Shown one piece after another: positions 11,650-21,311 of a DNA stretch of 60,000 bases. The translations under genes and the position numbers were made by a program. The notes below the pieces were generated by a model. The model saw nothing but the letters and a program-made list of their open reading frames with translations, searched no databases and was not told where the DNA came from. The stretch lies in the NCBI GenBank assembly GCA_903813345.2, contig CAIIXF020000009.1:12024030-12084029 (forward strand). The letters are read 5' to 3'. This DNA is from Owenia fusiformis. Lineage: Eukaryota > Annelida > Polychaeta > Sabellida > Oweniidae. The first letter of the stretch is position 1, and every line of letters begins with the position of its first letter.

Positions 11650-12411
11650 TAACCAGAACAATGGCAACGCCAAAGCACAGCGAATCCCATCGAACAGAAA
11701 TGGCTGGCATTTTTAATATAATATGCTTTTAAGTAGCCACCTCTAAAATTTTTGATAAATCGCACATGTACTTGTAAAATAACACACATAAAAATGGTGG
11801 CCATTTTTCAAAATGGCCGCCTTCTACCAAAAGTGCCATAGGACAGTGTGCCATGCTTATAGTATTCACATACCAAATATGAACAAAATCGCTCCACTAC
11901 TTTTCGAGTTATAGTAAAATGCGTTAAAATGGCGGCCATTTTTCAAAATGGCCGCCTTCTACCAAAAGTGTCTTTAGACAGTGTGCAATGCTTATAGTAT
12001 TCACATACCAAATATGAACAAAATCTCTCCACTATTTTTTGAGTTACAGCCAAAATCGTAAAATGACGAGTAAAGGCTGCCATTTTTCAAGACCGCTGCC
12101 ATGTGCTTCTTTAATATCTACATTTGTAGCATTATTAATGTCCTTAATAATTTTTTACATTTAAAACATATCGCTATTACAGTTTTACATATTGCACCTA
12201 AATTACTGTAAAATCGTCACTAAAATGGCAACCATTTTGAAATGGGCGGCCATTTTGAAAATCGGCTTTCGAGCAGAACTTCTACCCCCATAGGGTATAT
12301 GTGTACAAAATATGAACAAAATCAGTCCAATGGTATTTGAGTTATTGCCCGGACGTACGGACGGACGGACGGAGGCGTTCCCTATATCCCTCCGAACTTC
12401 GTTTGATGGGA
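11650..12411. mobile_element. tandem-repeat, ACGG-tailed element, copy 2
   Basis: A shorter relative of the element at 6664-8440 with the same left end (CCAGAACAATGGCAACGCC) and right end (TTCGTTTGATGGGA), but only two core monomers. It lies between exact 15 bp direct repeats TAACAATGAGTGAAT (11635-11649 and 12412-12426) and splits copy A of the transposase-like family. The right part includes the short ACGG run. Confidence 0.82.
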
Positions 12412-13019
12412 TAACAATGAGTGAATATAGCATTGACTATAAAACACTGATTCGTCTATTAATTGATTTACAACTTCCAGTAATTGAAGTGTTTAAGAAA
12501 CATTTCAAAATTGATTCTCATTATTCAATTGAGAATGTGAAGCAATTAAGAAACAAGTGGATGAGAGAAATGAACACTCATAAAAAACTGACCAAAAACA
12601 AAAAAGGACTACAACAAAGAGTTAGAGTAGTTCTATGCAAACATTCTAAGTTTTACTGTTGCCAAACCCAATCCTGCAAAAGCCAGCAAAACCAAGAAAG
12701 CACACAAAAGTATCGTAAAAAGAGTCAATAGAGAACATATCCTCCAGGAAAAAAATAAAAGTATTAAAAAGAAAAATTAAAAGAATGTCAAAATATAATC
12801 CCAAAACAGAAGAGCAAAATATAAAAGAATTGAAGCTTAAGTTGCACAAGTGCACTGAAGAACTCCACATGCTTCAGCAATGATTTTCAATTTTCAATAA
12901 AAACAAGTCCAGTAGAAAAAATCAAATGTTGTTGAAGTTAAAAGAGATCAACAAAAAATGAAACGAGCTAATGTTAAATTAATTGAAGAAAAACACGCCT
13001 CAAGAAGAACCTTATAGAT

Positions 13020-13592
13020 TAGTGGTGCTACGATAAATCGGCAACTAGAATAATCACTCGTTTGGGGAAAAAAAATTGAAATTTGATTTTTGTTTTCACC
13101 TCCGATTTCGGCTCGAATTGTGTACCATTCAAGTTGGGTTACGTCAATTCGAGTCAGGAACACTATTTACTATAAAAGTACTTACATGTTGATCTATAAT
13201 CAGCTAATAAAACGTAAAATAACATGTAGAAAACAATTTGATTTGTTCATTTCTTTTACTTCCGGGATCTAACCTTATCTCCAAAAGCAGTTTGTTCAGT
13301 GAGCTCTGGACGAAATGCTACAGTAGGATAATAATAGGGTCAGAGCCTGGTTTCGAAGTTGACATTGGCGGCAGAATCCAAATGTCTTGACTCCAAAACA
13401 TGTAAAATTGTGGATAATAAATCAGCCAAATCAAAGGTTTGGCAATATTTTGGCTTCTACGAAGTTGAAGGGAAAGTTGATACTGCAAAATGTATCTGTC
13501 AAAACTTTGGAAAAAATCGAATTTATTCGATTAATCGTTGTCAGTTTGGTCCCGATAATCTAGTCCGAAAATTCGGGCGAGTCCCACCACTA
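13020..13592 (+). mobile_element. internally deleted hAT element with BED-finger fragment
   Basis: It starts TAGTGGTGC and ends CCACCACTA, and is flanked by the 8 bp direct repeat ttatagat (13012-13019 and 13593-13600), as expected for hAT. A frame at 13359-13598 contains SKVWQYFGF followed by KCICQNF, resembling the start of a BED zinc finger (a DNA-binding domain found at the N-terminus of many hAT transposases). CGATTAATCG-like bases near the 3' end also recall hAT termini. The rest of the transposase is missing. It is inserted in copy A of the transposase-like family. Confidence 0.8.
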
Positions 13593-13829
13593 TTATAGAT
13601 GAATGTTTAAAAAAGTATGAAGATTTACAAAAGGAATGTGAAGTTTTAGATGAAGAGAATAAAAATCCTGTGCAGACACAAAAATATTTGGAGAGCTTAC
13701 TCAGGGATGATCAAACCCCTATCAAATTAAAACAGGATGGTAAATATCTTCAAGAATGTGTCAAAACTGTGATGAATTTGACTGACCTTAAAGTTCCAAG
13801 TAACAATGTAGGCCCAGTTATACAAGAGG

Positions 13830-14416
13830 TTGCAAGTCTGTGGGAAAAAGGTGAATAGCTTACCTAGTAAGACAACAGTTAACATAATATGTGACCAAAA
13901 AATTGCTGCATCCCAGCATCAAATCAACGACATTGTTGAAAACCCTGACATGACTCTCTACTCAGATGAAACTCTCAAACATGGGAGGGCGTTTGAGGTT
14001 TACGCAGTGAGTGATAAAGAAGACAACTCATATGTCCTAGGTCTCAGGAAAATAAGTGATAAAACCTCACAATCAGTTTTAAATATGTTTCTTGATATTT
14101 TACAAGATATTAATACCATTTGTGAAAAGAAAGAAAACGATGGAATTGTACAGAATGCAGGATACAAATTACTTGCCAATATTAAAAATACCATGAGTGA
14201 TAGAGCCGCCACAGAAAAGGCATTTACAAATCTTTTGGAAGAATATAGGAAAGGCATATTACCAGAGGCCATTGATAATTGGGATTCTCTATCCCCAGAT
14301 GAACAGGAACAATTTGGAAAAATGAACAATTTCTTCTGTGGTCTGCACATACTTGTATCATTTGTCGAATGTATAGGCAAATCTCTAAAACTTTTTGAAG
14401 ATACACATGGAGAAGA
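13830..14416 (+). pseudogene. copy A core domain fragment
   Basis: The best-preserved part of copy A, open from 13830 and reading ICDQKIAASQHQIND, LYSDETLKHGRAF, SVLNMFLDILQDIN, NTMSDRAATEKAF, LPEAIDNWDSL and NNFFCGLHILVSF. The open frame formally continues to 14498, but everything after 14428 belongs to an inserted retroelement tail, so the last 24 codons are not original. Copy B has the same order and spacing between SDRAAT and NNFFCGLH (about 44 residues). Confidence 0.65.
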
Positions 14417-14428
14417 AGAGGATTACAG

Positions 14429-14739
14429 AACTGAACCATTTCTTCTTAATTGGATGCACTTTAGAACAAAAGACCAATACACTTTTGTTTGGAGATAATT
14501 TAGTGAACAACAAAATCAAAGGTTGTGTATTTAAGATTTTTACTAACTTTCTCTGTAAAATAATGGAAATTATTTGAATTATCAATTTATAACATTTAAT
14601 CAGTTGTTTCAACAAAAAGCCATCTGTAATAATTTGTATGTTGTATTCTCACAGGGCCAATAATGCTTTCGCCTAGGCCCTGTTAATGTATTATATATAT
14701 ATGATTTCAATAAATGAACCATAAAAACTAAAAAAAAAA
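14429..14739 (+). mobile_element. 5'-truncated retroelement tail (LINE-like 3' end)
   Basis: It lies between direct repeats AGAGGATTACAG (14417-14428 and 14740-14751) and ends in AATAAATGAACC...A(11), the signature of target-primed reverse transcription. A hairpin CAGGGCC...GGCCCTG (14653-14683) sits near the 3' end, a common feature of LINE 3' ends. No reverse transcriptase codons remain. It is inserted into copy A and explains the false C-terminus of that frame. Confidence 0.78.
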
Positions 14740-14794
14740 AGAGGATTACAGTAAAGATCCCTTCTTAAAAAATTCCATAAGGCCAAGGAAAGTG

Positions 14795-15403
14795 TAGCCT
14801 TGCCCAAGTCGGTATTTTTTTTACTTATCTGATCTTGAATTATTAGCGCCTTGTACAATCCAATACATCTCCTTTGACATTATGCTGAGTTATTCAGCAG
14901 TTTCGAGATTTCCATAATGCCTACGCTATCAAGGGTATCGCGAAACCTTATTGATTGACAAGATCGCATGGACAAGACATGTGACTTCAGGCTGATTGAC
15001 TAATCAAAATGTTATAAGGTTGATTGGCATAAACAAAGCAAACTTCCCGTCTACGACTTGAAATTCAATGATCTGATCGAGTGTTTATTTAGAGTTTCAA
15101 TATAACCTCCGGTTATCCGACCGATGCTCCGGCATCCACTAAACTCTGATTGATATTTATCTGATAAAATATTTGTATTTTCATGATGAAATCGTGCAAG
15201 ATTTGTTCGTGAAAAGTCCCGGTGAAAAGTGTACTTGTTTTTGATCGTGCATAATAATGAGCTAACGCTGCAGGGCCATCGTTGATTGGACAAATTCTAC
15301 CGACATAAACATTGGGTTGGTAAAGCACGTGGCTTTCTCTTGGGTACAAGGCAGTCATAATAGAAATCAATAAAAGTAAAAGAGACCGACTTGGGCAAGG
15401 CTA
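14795..15403. mobile_element. non-autonomous TIR element, TAGCCTTGCCCAAGTCGGT
   Basis: The two ends are perfect inverse copies over 19 bp. They are flanked by 9 bp direct repeats with one mismatch (aggaaagtg at 14786-14794, agaaaagtg at 15404-15412). A 9 bp duplication fits Mutator-like elements. The 609 bp interior has no supported frame. It is inserted in copy A of the transposase-like family. Confidence 0.75.
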
Positions 15404-15789
15404 AGAAAAGTGGTACAGTTAGACTATTGAGTATTGAGAACAAGTAGTAAAATGTTAGCTATGGTTGAGGATGAAAAAAAGTGGCCTACCTATTTAAGAT
15501 CAAAACAACTGAATATAAAAGCAAGATAATTAGATTCAGACATAACCGTTTTTACATTGTTTTCCTCATAGAAGGAGCTGTCTTTTATCATTAAGACCAA
15601 ATTGTTGATTTCTGTGAAAATGTAAATGGCACAAACAACTCACTCCACATGGCAGTCTTAGCTGATATTAAGGCACCAATATACCTAGCTGGCGCAAGAG
15701 CTCTAGGGATAATATCAAAGCTCATAATATCTCCTCTTTGGCATATAATAGAACAAACTGGTCATGTCTTTGACATAAAACAGTCATTA

Positions 15790-17463
15790 TCACGGGGTAC
15801 CATCGAATAATTTTGGCAACGTACCGGAGAACGACATTTTACTAAGAAATGGCAATTATTTAGCACAATATATTTTTTAACTAGAGTTCTACTTTGATTT
15901 TGACAAAAGTAAGTATTCCATGCAATGGCTATTTCATTCATGAGTTTGTATGAATTCTGTTGGAACCCAGTTCCGATCAAGTACGAAGTTATTGAAATCG
16001 GCGCAGTCGGACTTTACTCCGAAAGATAGGTTTTCGATTATAACTTTTTACAACATTTAAGTATAGACTTTTGAAAAAAGTACAGAATAGTCCTTATACT
16101 ATTGAATAATTCTGTTATTTCTGATTCACACGACTCTGATTTGTTTAATTAAAAAAAAGTTTTAAAAATATTACTTAGGAACGTAACCGGAGCTGGGAAC
16201 GTAACCGGAGCAGATCAGTTGAATTATATAATTTAAAAAAAAAAATATATGATTTAAAGCATAATATATATTATTTACAAACACATATGAATGTTAAAAT
16301 GAGCATTTATTACCCTTCACTTACAGGTAAATCAATGCATGGCAAAACATATAAATTTTCTAAAGATATATTTTTTGCACTTATATTTTAGAGTATCAAA
16401 AAATTCGCTGATAGTTATTGCTTCAGTGGGAAGCTGGGAAGTAACACAAGGAGATACATGACTGTATAGTACAAAGTTCTGTCAAACAAAGAAGAGGCAG
16501 TCATCAGTCACATCGCTAATTAAAAGCAAATAGGCCTAATACAAAAGTGATGCCATAAAATAGTTATTTTTTCATGAGTTAATAAATTTTTTTATGTGAT
16601 TGATCACGTTTGCCCTTTTCTTCCATGTTTTTCCACAATGGGGACATTCAAATACAACTTTTCCGTGGGTAATCCTTTTGTGTTTGTCCAGATATTCCTT
16701 GGTTTTAAAGGATCGTACTTCCATATCAATAAGTCCATTTTCTTGACATAGTATAACAGAGTGGGTTCTAATAGTTCGCTGAACAAATACAATGGGTGAA
16801 ATCAAATGGAATTATTTGCTTACTACATTTAATCACTTCATTCTCCATACAATGATTGTTCTATGTTTGATAGCCTTTCTAAGGTAAGTGCACTTATGCA
16901 TGGTAAATACCAAATTTAATTTTTCACAATGGATAAATGTTTTTCTTTAAATAAAATGTAATAAATATGCATTCGAACAATCCCGTATGTTTTTAAATTA
17001 GTATATGTGCTTTAAATCATATATTTTAATGTTTTTATTAAATAATTCAACTGATCTGCTCCAATTACGTTCCTAAGTAATATTTTTAAAACTTTTTCTT
17101 TAATTAAACAAATCAGAGTCGTGTGAATCAGATATAACAGAATTATTCAAAAGTATAAGGACTATTCTGTACTTTTTTCAAAAGTCTATACTTAAATGTT
17201 GTGAAAAGTTATAATCGAAAAACCATCTTTCGGATTAAAGTCCGTCTGCGCCGATTTCAATAACTTCGTACTTGATCAGAACTGGGTTCCAACAGAATTC
17301 CTACAAACTCATGAATGAAATAGTTATTGCATGGAATACTGAACTTTTGTCAAAATCAAAATAGAACTCTAGTTAAAAAATATATTGTGCTAAATTATTG
17401 CCATTTCTTAGTAAATTGTCGTTCTCCGGTACGTTGCCAAAATTATTCGATGGTACCCCGTGA
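15790..17463. mobile_element. 1.67 kb element with ~430 bp inverted arms
   Basis: The ends read TCACGGGGTACCATCGAAT and its inverse, with tta on each side as a possible 3 bp duplication. The left arm (15790-16230) and right arm (17045-17463) are over 90 percent alike by eye. The left arm has an extra GGGAACGTAACCGGAGC duplication near 16195. The central region carries a minus-strand zinc-finger fragment. The superfamily is uncertain; a TTA duplication would suit PIF/Harbinger, but arms this long are unusual there. Confidence 0.75.
16572..16805 (-). pseudogene. C2H2 zinc-finger fragment inside the long-TIR element
   Basis: The minus-strand frame encodes SFKTKEYLDKHKRITHGK (the second half of a C2H2 finger, F-x5-L-x2-H-x4-H) and then ECPHCGKTWKKRANVINH, a second finger with C-x2-C-x12-H but no clear final His before the stop. 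The Cys pair of the first finger is not in frame just upstream, so an exon boundary or truncation lies near 16710. It could be a captured host exon or the element's own DNA-binding domain. Confidence 0.5.
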
Positions 17464-18060
17464 TTATAAGACTTTGTCAGAATTTCCGTCAACCTGCACT
17501 GAGGATACATCGGACTTGATGAGTGGAAAAAGCCAACCATTTGAGGACCCTCTCGAAAGAGACGATTCAATGAAGGAATTATTTCTTCCTCAGCCAGACC
17601 ATGATGACCTCAGACAGGGAATATTGCAAACTATATGTAAACTATATTATATATGAGTATAATATCTACTGATCAAAATGGTGTTTTAGCGCGATCATTT
17701 CGTCCAGGGAGTTTACCCAGAATTTATATATCTTGATTGTAATGTTACCCCATTTGTTTTCTGTAGCTATGCCTTCACTTCTGTAAAGTTTCTCACTATT
17801 GTGCTTTTCTCAGTGTTTCTATGAAGTCTTATGATAATTGTAATTCATGAGTTTTCAAAGAATAATATTATACTGATTTATCATGTAGGATTCATTGTAG
17901 AGAGGTCAACATTGCCTTAAATCACTGCCAATGTTATGTATTTGGCACTGGATTATCGTATTAATGTGTCAATTAATGTATCAATTTAATGTATAAACGC
18001 CTTCAAACCAATGATGAAGAGCAGGGTGTAATTTTAGAAGATAAGCAGTGTTTTCTGCAG

Positions 18061-18225
18061 AATCAGACAGTGATAACGAGATAAATTATCTGATTTCCTA
18101 CTCACAAGATTCAAACTACACAGAGGTTGCTCCAACATTTGTCAACGTTGAGAGCTCATACTATAGGAAAGAATCACATGAAAGGACTTTCACATATATT
18201 GGCCCTGGCAAGGAACCAGAACATA
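18061..18225 (+). pseudogene. copy B, acidic N-terminal exon
   Basis: The acceptor tttctgcag ends at 18060 and a donor-like ACATA|gtgagt follows 18225. It encodes an acidic, Ser/Tyr-rich segment (SDSDNEINYL ... YIGPGKEPEH) with no recognised domain. An ATG at 18048 falls in the upstream intron. Confidence 0.45.
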
Positions 18226-18503
18226 GTGAGTTAATTTCTGATAATACAAGGTGGGAAACATATGATCAATAAAATGAAAATTTCTATTTGAAGATAATAT
18301 TGTTAAAACAAAATGATATATAAGTGAATAATATACAGATGACGTGCCTTTATGTATCAAAACCAAACATATTCAATTGTAAGATATTATAAAAAATATT
18401 TAATTTGTCACTGCATGCAACATGTATGTCATCTCTTAATACTAAGACATATCAGTGAGTATGTATTCCTCCACCTTTGATATGATTTATGAATATTATT
18501 CAG

Positions 18504-18559
18504 ATAGAGAGAAGAGACGCAAAGTCCTCAGTGTGAAAAAGTCTTGGGAAGAGAGATAG
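18504..18559 (+). pseudogene. copy B, duplicated short exon (first copy)
   Basis: It follows ttattcag and reads REKRRKVLSVKKSWEER then stops. It parallels the exon start at 18698 (RAKKSSKVVSVKTSLRKRR) with the same phase and length, so one exon appears to have been tandemly duplicated. No donor follows the stop, so it is probably dead. Confidence 0.45.
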
Positions 18560-18697
18560 AGAAGATCCTTCATTTCATTTAGATATCTAGCGTCAATCTT
18601 TGTATTTCTGCTATGTATACATGTGTATTTACTTGAATGATACAAATATTTTAAAGTTTGCTGATGCAATAACAAAACTTATTTTGATAAATTTCAG

Positions 18698-18946
18698 ACA
18701 GGGCTAAAAAGTCATCCAAAGTAGTGAGTGTTAAAACATCATTGAGAAAACGAAGGGAGTGAGCCCTTGAACCCTCATGTGTGGACGAAACGTGTTTTAC
18801 GATAACTATAGAATCGGATACACAAGAGGATACCCCTGCATTGCCTAGTGAACTGGAGATACCTTCAAGTTTATGTACAAGAGGAAGAACAGGAAGAGGA
18901 GCAAGAGGAACAGTTTTCACAATCCTTGTTACAACCCAGGAAGAAG
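18698..18946 (+). pseudogene. copy B, Glu/Gln-rich exon with frame break
   Basis: The acceptor aatttcag ends at 18697 and the donor AAGAAG|gtaaga follows 18946. The first part reads RAKKSSKVVSVKTSLRKRR and meets a stop at about 18760. A different frame further on is acidic (QEEEQEEEQEEQFSQSLL), so an insertion or deletion separates the two halves. Confidence 0.45.
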
Positions 18947-19204
18947 GTAAGAATTATTTAATACATCAGCCCTTTATCCCTTTAGCTTGGATGTTTATAC
19001 CATATTGTCTGTATAGGTTATAAAATGATGATGTTATGCCACCATTATGAGACCTTCATGTAGTTCAATATTATATGAATATTACCTGTTAGTATTTGGC
19101 ATCTGTAACACTAACAAGTTGCAATGACATCTTATGGAAACATTTTTATAACTTCTATTTAATATGATTTATTATTTGATTTATTATCATTTTCATGTCT
19201 ACAG

Positions 19205-19321
19205 GTCCGAAAAGAGACCCAGGCCATCATAGAGTCATCCCAGAGGCAACCCTCACATTTTGAGGTTGTAAAACTACAAAAACAAAACAAAAGACTCCTC
19301 CAGAGAATTGCAGAATTAGAG
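19205..19321 (+). pseudogene. copy B, coiled-coil exon
   Basis: A phase-0 exon of exactly 39 codons between tctacag and gtaagg. It encodes VRKETQAIIESSQRQ and a Lys/Leu/Gln-rich heptad-like run (VVKLQKQNKRLLQRIAELE). Only one frame is open. Confidence 0.55.
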
Positions 19322-19576
19322 GTAAGGAATAGGGTAGGTTACCATCATAACTAACAGAGAAGAAATGTGTATTATTCAATAAAAATAAATACTCTTTTCC
19401 ATGTCTCGCGCTAGATAGATAGTGGGTGATTTCTTTCCATTCAACAGTGAACAATTGACACTTCCTTTTCTTGTATTTTTGTTATTTCCAATTTGGCACT
19501 TGTGAGTACATATTTAAGTATATTATTTCAGGCTTATATGCATAAAAACATTGATATTTGATATTTTATTCTTCAG

Positions 19577-19678
19577 GCTCAAGTTGAAAAGAGTAACCAG
19601 AGTAGAAAGAGTAGAACAGTTTGAACCAACACAAACTTCTGTTGTAGTACCAATAAATGCCCCTGCTTTGGAGAAGAT
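19577..19678 (+). pseudogene. copy B, short exon
   Basis: The acceptor tcttcag ends at 19576 and GAGAAGAT|gtaag follows 19678. One frame is open and joins in phase to the exon at 21312, restoring a Met codon across the junction. It does not join in phase to the exon ending at 19321, so a one-base change is implied within the AGAGTAGAA repeats at 19600-19618. Confidence 0.5.
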
Positions 19679-20448
19679 GTAAGTTTACAACATGTATTGC
19701 TTTAATTTGTTACTTCTAACATGTTTCTTAATATTTCCATATCAATGGTTTCAGTAAAACAAACAAACCATTGTAGAGAATATTCTGAAACCATATCATA
19801 ACATATAACTTCATGTTATTTAAATTGTTAAATGATATAAGCTCACTGGCACTGCACATAAAATAACAGATTCAAGAGCTTAAATCATTCAATAATCTAG
19901 TTTATGAAATTAATTGAAATTGAAACCAATACAGTTCAATAAATTTAATTTTGTAATTTCTTAAGTATTAAGTGCATGTGATACATAAATTGATTGAAAT
20001 AAAAACAAATGGCAGTTAAATAAAGGACCTTATACACCCTCCATTGGGATCTCCCCATGGGAAAAAATAATTCATCTGATTTTTCAAAATGAGTATTCTG
20101 CTTCAATTATTACATTTATATGCACACTAGTATCTTGTTGACCTATATTCAGCACTGCATTGATGTATAGGCCACTTATTAGGGTCATAATTCAATCATG
20201 AAGTGTAGAGGCATAGATTCCAAACCAGGAAGTATTTTTGTGTCTGTCAAAATCCATTTGCATCCTACGCATCCCTGCATCTTATCCAAATATGTTACTA
20301 CATAATAAAATATAATAGTATAATCTTTGGTTTTACAAACTTGTATGATATTTGATAAGTGTAAAAGTTGTTTTTGGAGCATTTTTCTATAGCCATTTTG
20401 TAGGGAAAAAAATGATGAAAAAATAGGTAATCTTTTAATTTTAAGTAT

Positions 20449-20546
20449 GACCTGAATCGATTGCAAACTTCATATTTGCACATTTGATGAGATAAACCAT
20501 TTGTGTCATATTGTTAAATTATTAAGTCTGCAATCGATTCAGGTCA
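20449..20546. repeat. hairpin in copy B intron
   Basis: GACCTGAATCGATTGCA (20449-20465) and its exact inverse (20530-20546) enclose about 64 bases. The surrounding 20025-20815 interrupts a repeated block (TAGTGCATGTGATACATAAA) and may be an inserted element. Confidence 0.6.
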
Positions 20547-20814
20547 TAGTGTATTTTTGGTATTTCTGTGATAATCAATGGAAACCAATGGCCTCTATTG
20601 GGATCTGCTGATATCCTCATGTTAAGTCAATGGTGCACAGCCCTATGTAAGTCAATACAACCTTACTGAACGAAATGATCCCTATCTCAGCTTATGTGTG
20701 CCCGAGCACTTTAATATTTTCCAAAGTATTATATGACATTTTATTCTTCATGTTACACCTAAGAATGATTCATTTTGACCATAGGGATATTTGCCAATAA
20801 TCGCACCTCTTCCT

Positions 20815-20970
20815 TTTATTGTGTAATTTGTTACGTATGTAGTGCATGTGATACATAAAGTGATTGAAATAAAAACAAATGGCAGTTAAATAAATTTTAT
20901 TGTGTAATTTGTTACGTATGTAGTGCATGTGATACATAAATTGATAGAATTAAAAACCAATACAGTTCAT
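20815..20970. repeat. ~80 bp tandem repeat, with a separate copy near 19960
   Basis: TTGTTACGTATGTAGTGCATG and following bases occur twice at about 20828 and 20907. A related block lies at 19958-20025. They sit in the intron between 19678 and 21312. A 26 bp perfect duplication (ttgtattgagtaaaagtaag...) also lies at 21138-21190. Confidence 0.7.
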
Positions 20971-21311
20971 GTTGTACATAATTTAATTGAAATGCAAACC
21001 GATACAGTTCATTGTTGTTAGGTAGAAGGCATGTATTTTTAAATTTTCTATTTTTTCACAGGCAAGGTTCTATGCTGATGTGACTGTTCACTTCCTTGTA
21101 TTTATACACCAAGTTTCAAGAAACATATCAACATCAGGTTGTATTGAGTAAAAGTAAGCTTAAGTTGTATTGAGTAAAAGTAAGCTTAAGTAGCATATAA
21201 AAGTAGTTTAATGAAGCACACATCACAATATTGTTTCACCATCAATGATACCTATGTCTTGAGATAAATTTTATCATCATTCATTCATTTTTGTGTCTGT
21301 TTATATTCCAG

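Larger units (their letters stand above)
11281..15780 (+). pseudogene. unassigned transposase-like family, copy A (shattered)
   Basis: Coding remnants run along the + strand. Recognisable pieces are a Lys-rich coiled-coil region (12430-13010 and 13600-13700), a block YLESLLRDDQTP (about 13680-13860), the core with YSDETLKHG, TMSDRAAT and NNFFCGLH (13830-14416), and downstream fragments (14745-14785 and 15405-15780, including CENVNGTNNSLHMAVLAD and ISPLWHIIE). These align in order with copy B at 21.3-24.2 kb. The conserved Asp residues in YSDE and SDRA are candidate metal-binding residues by analogy with DDE transposases; this is inference. Frameshifts, stops and four insertions make it non-functional. 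The family resembles unannotated multi-copy proteins I recall from other invertebrate genomes, but I cannot name a superfamily. Confidence 0.65.

Noticed and set aside
14417-14498. C-terminal extension of the copy A core frame
   Set aside because: These codons lie in the inserted retroelement tail beyond the target duplication.
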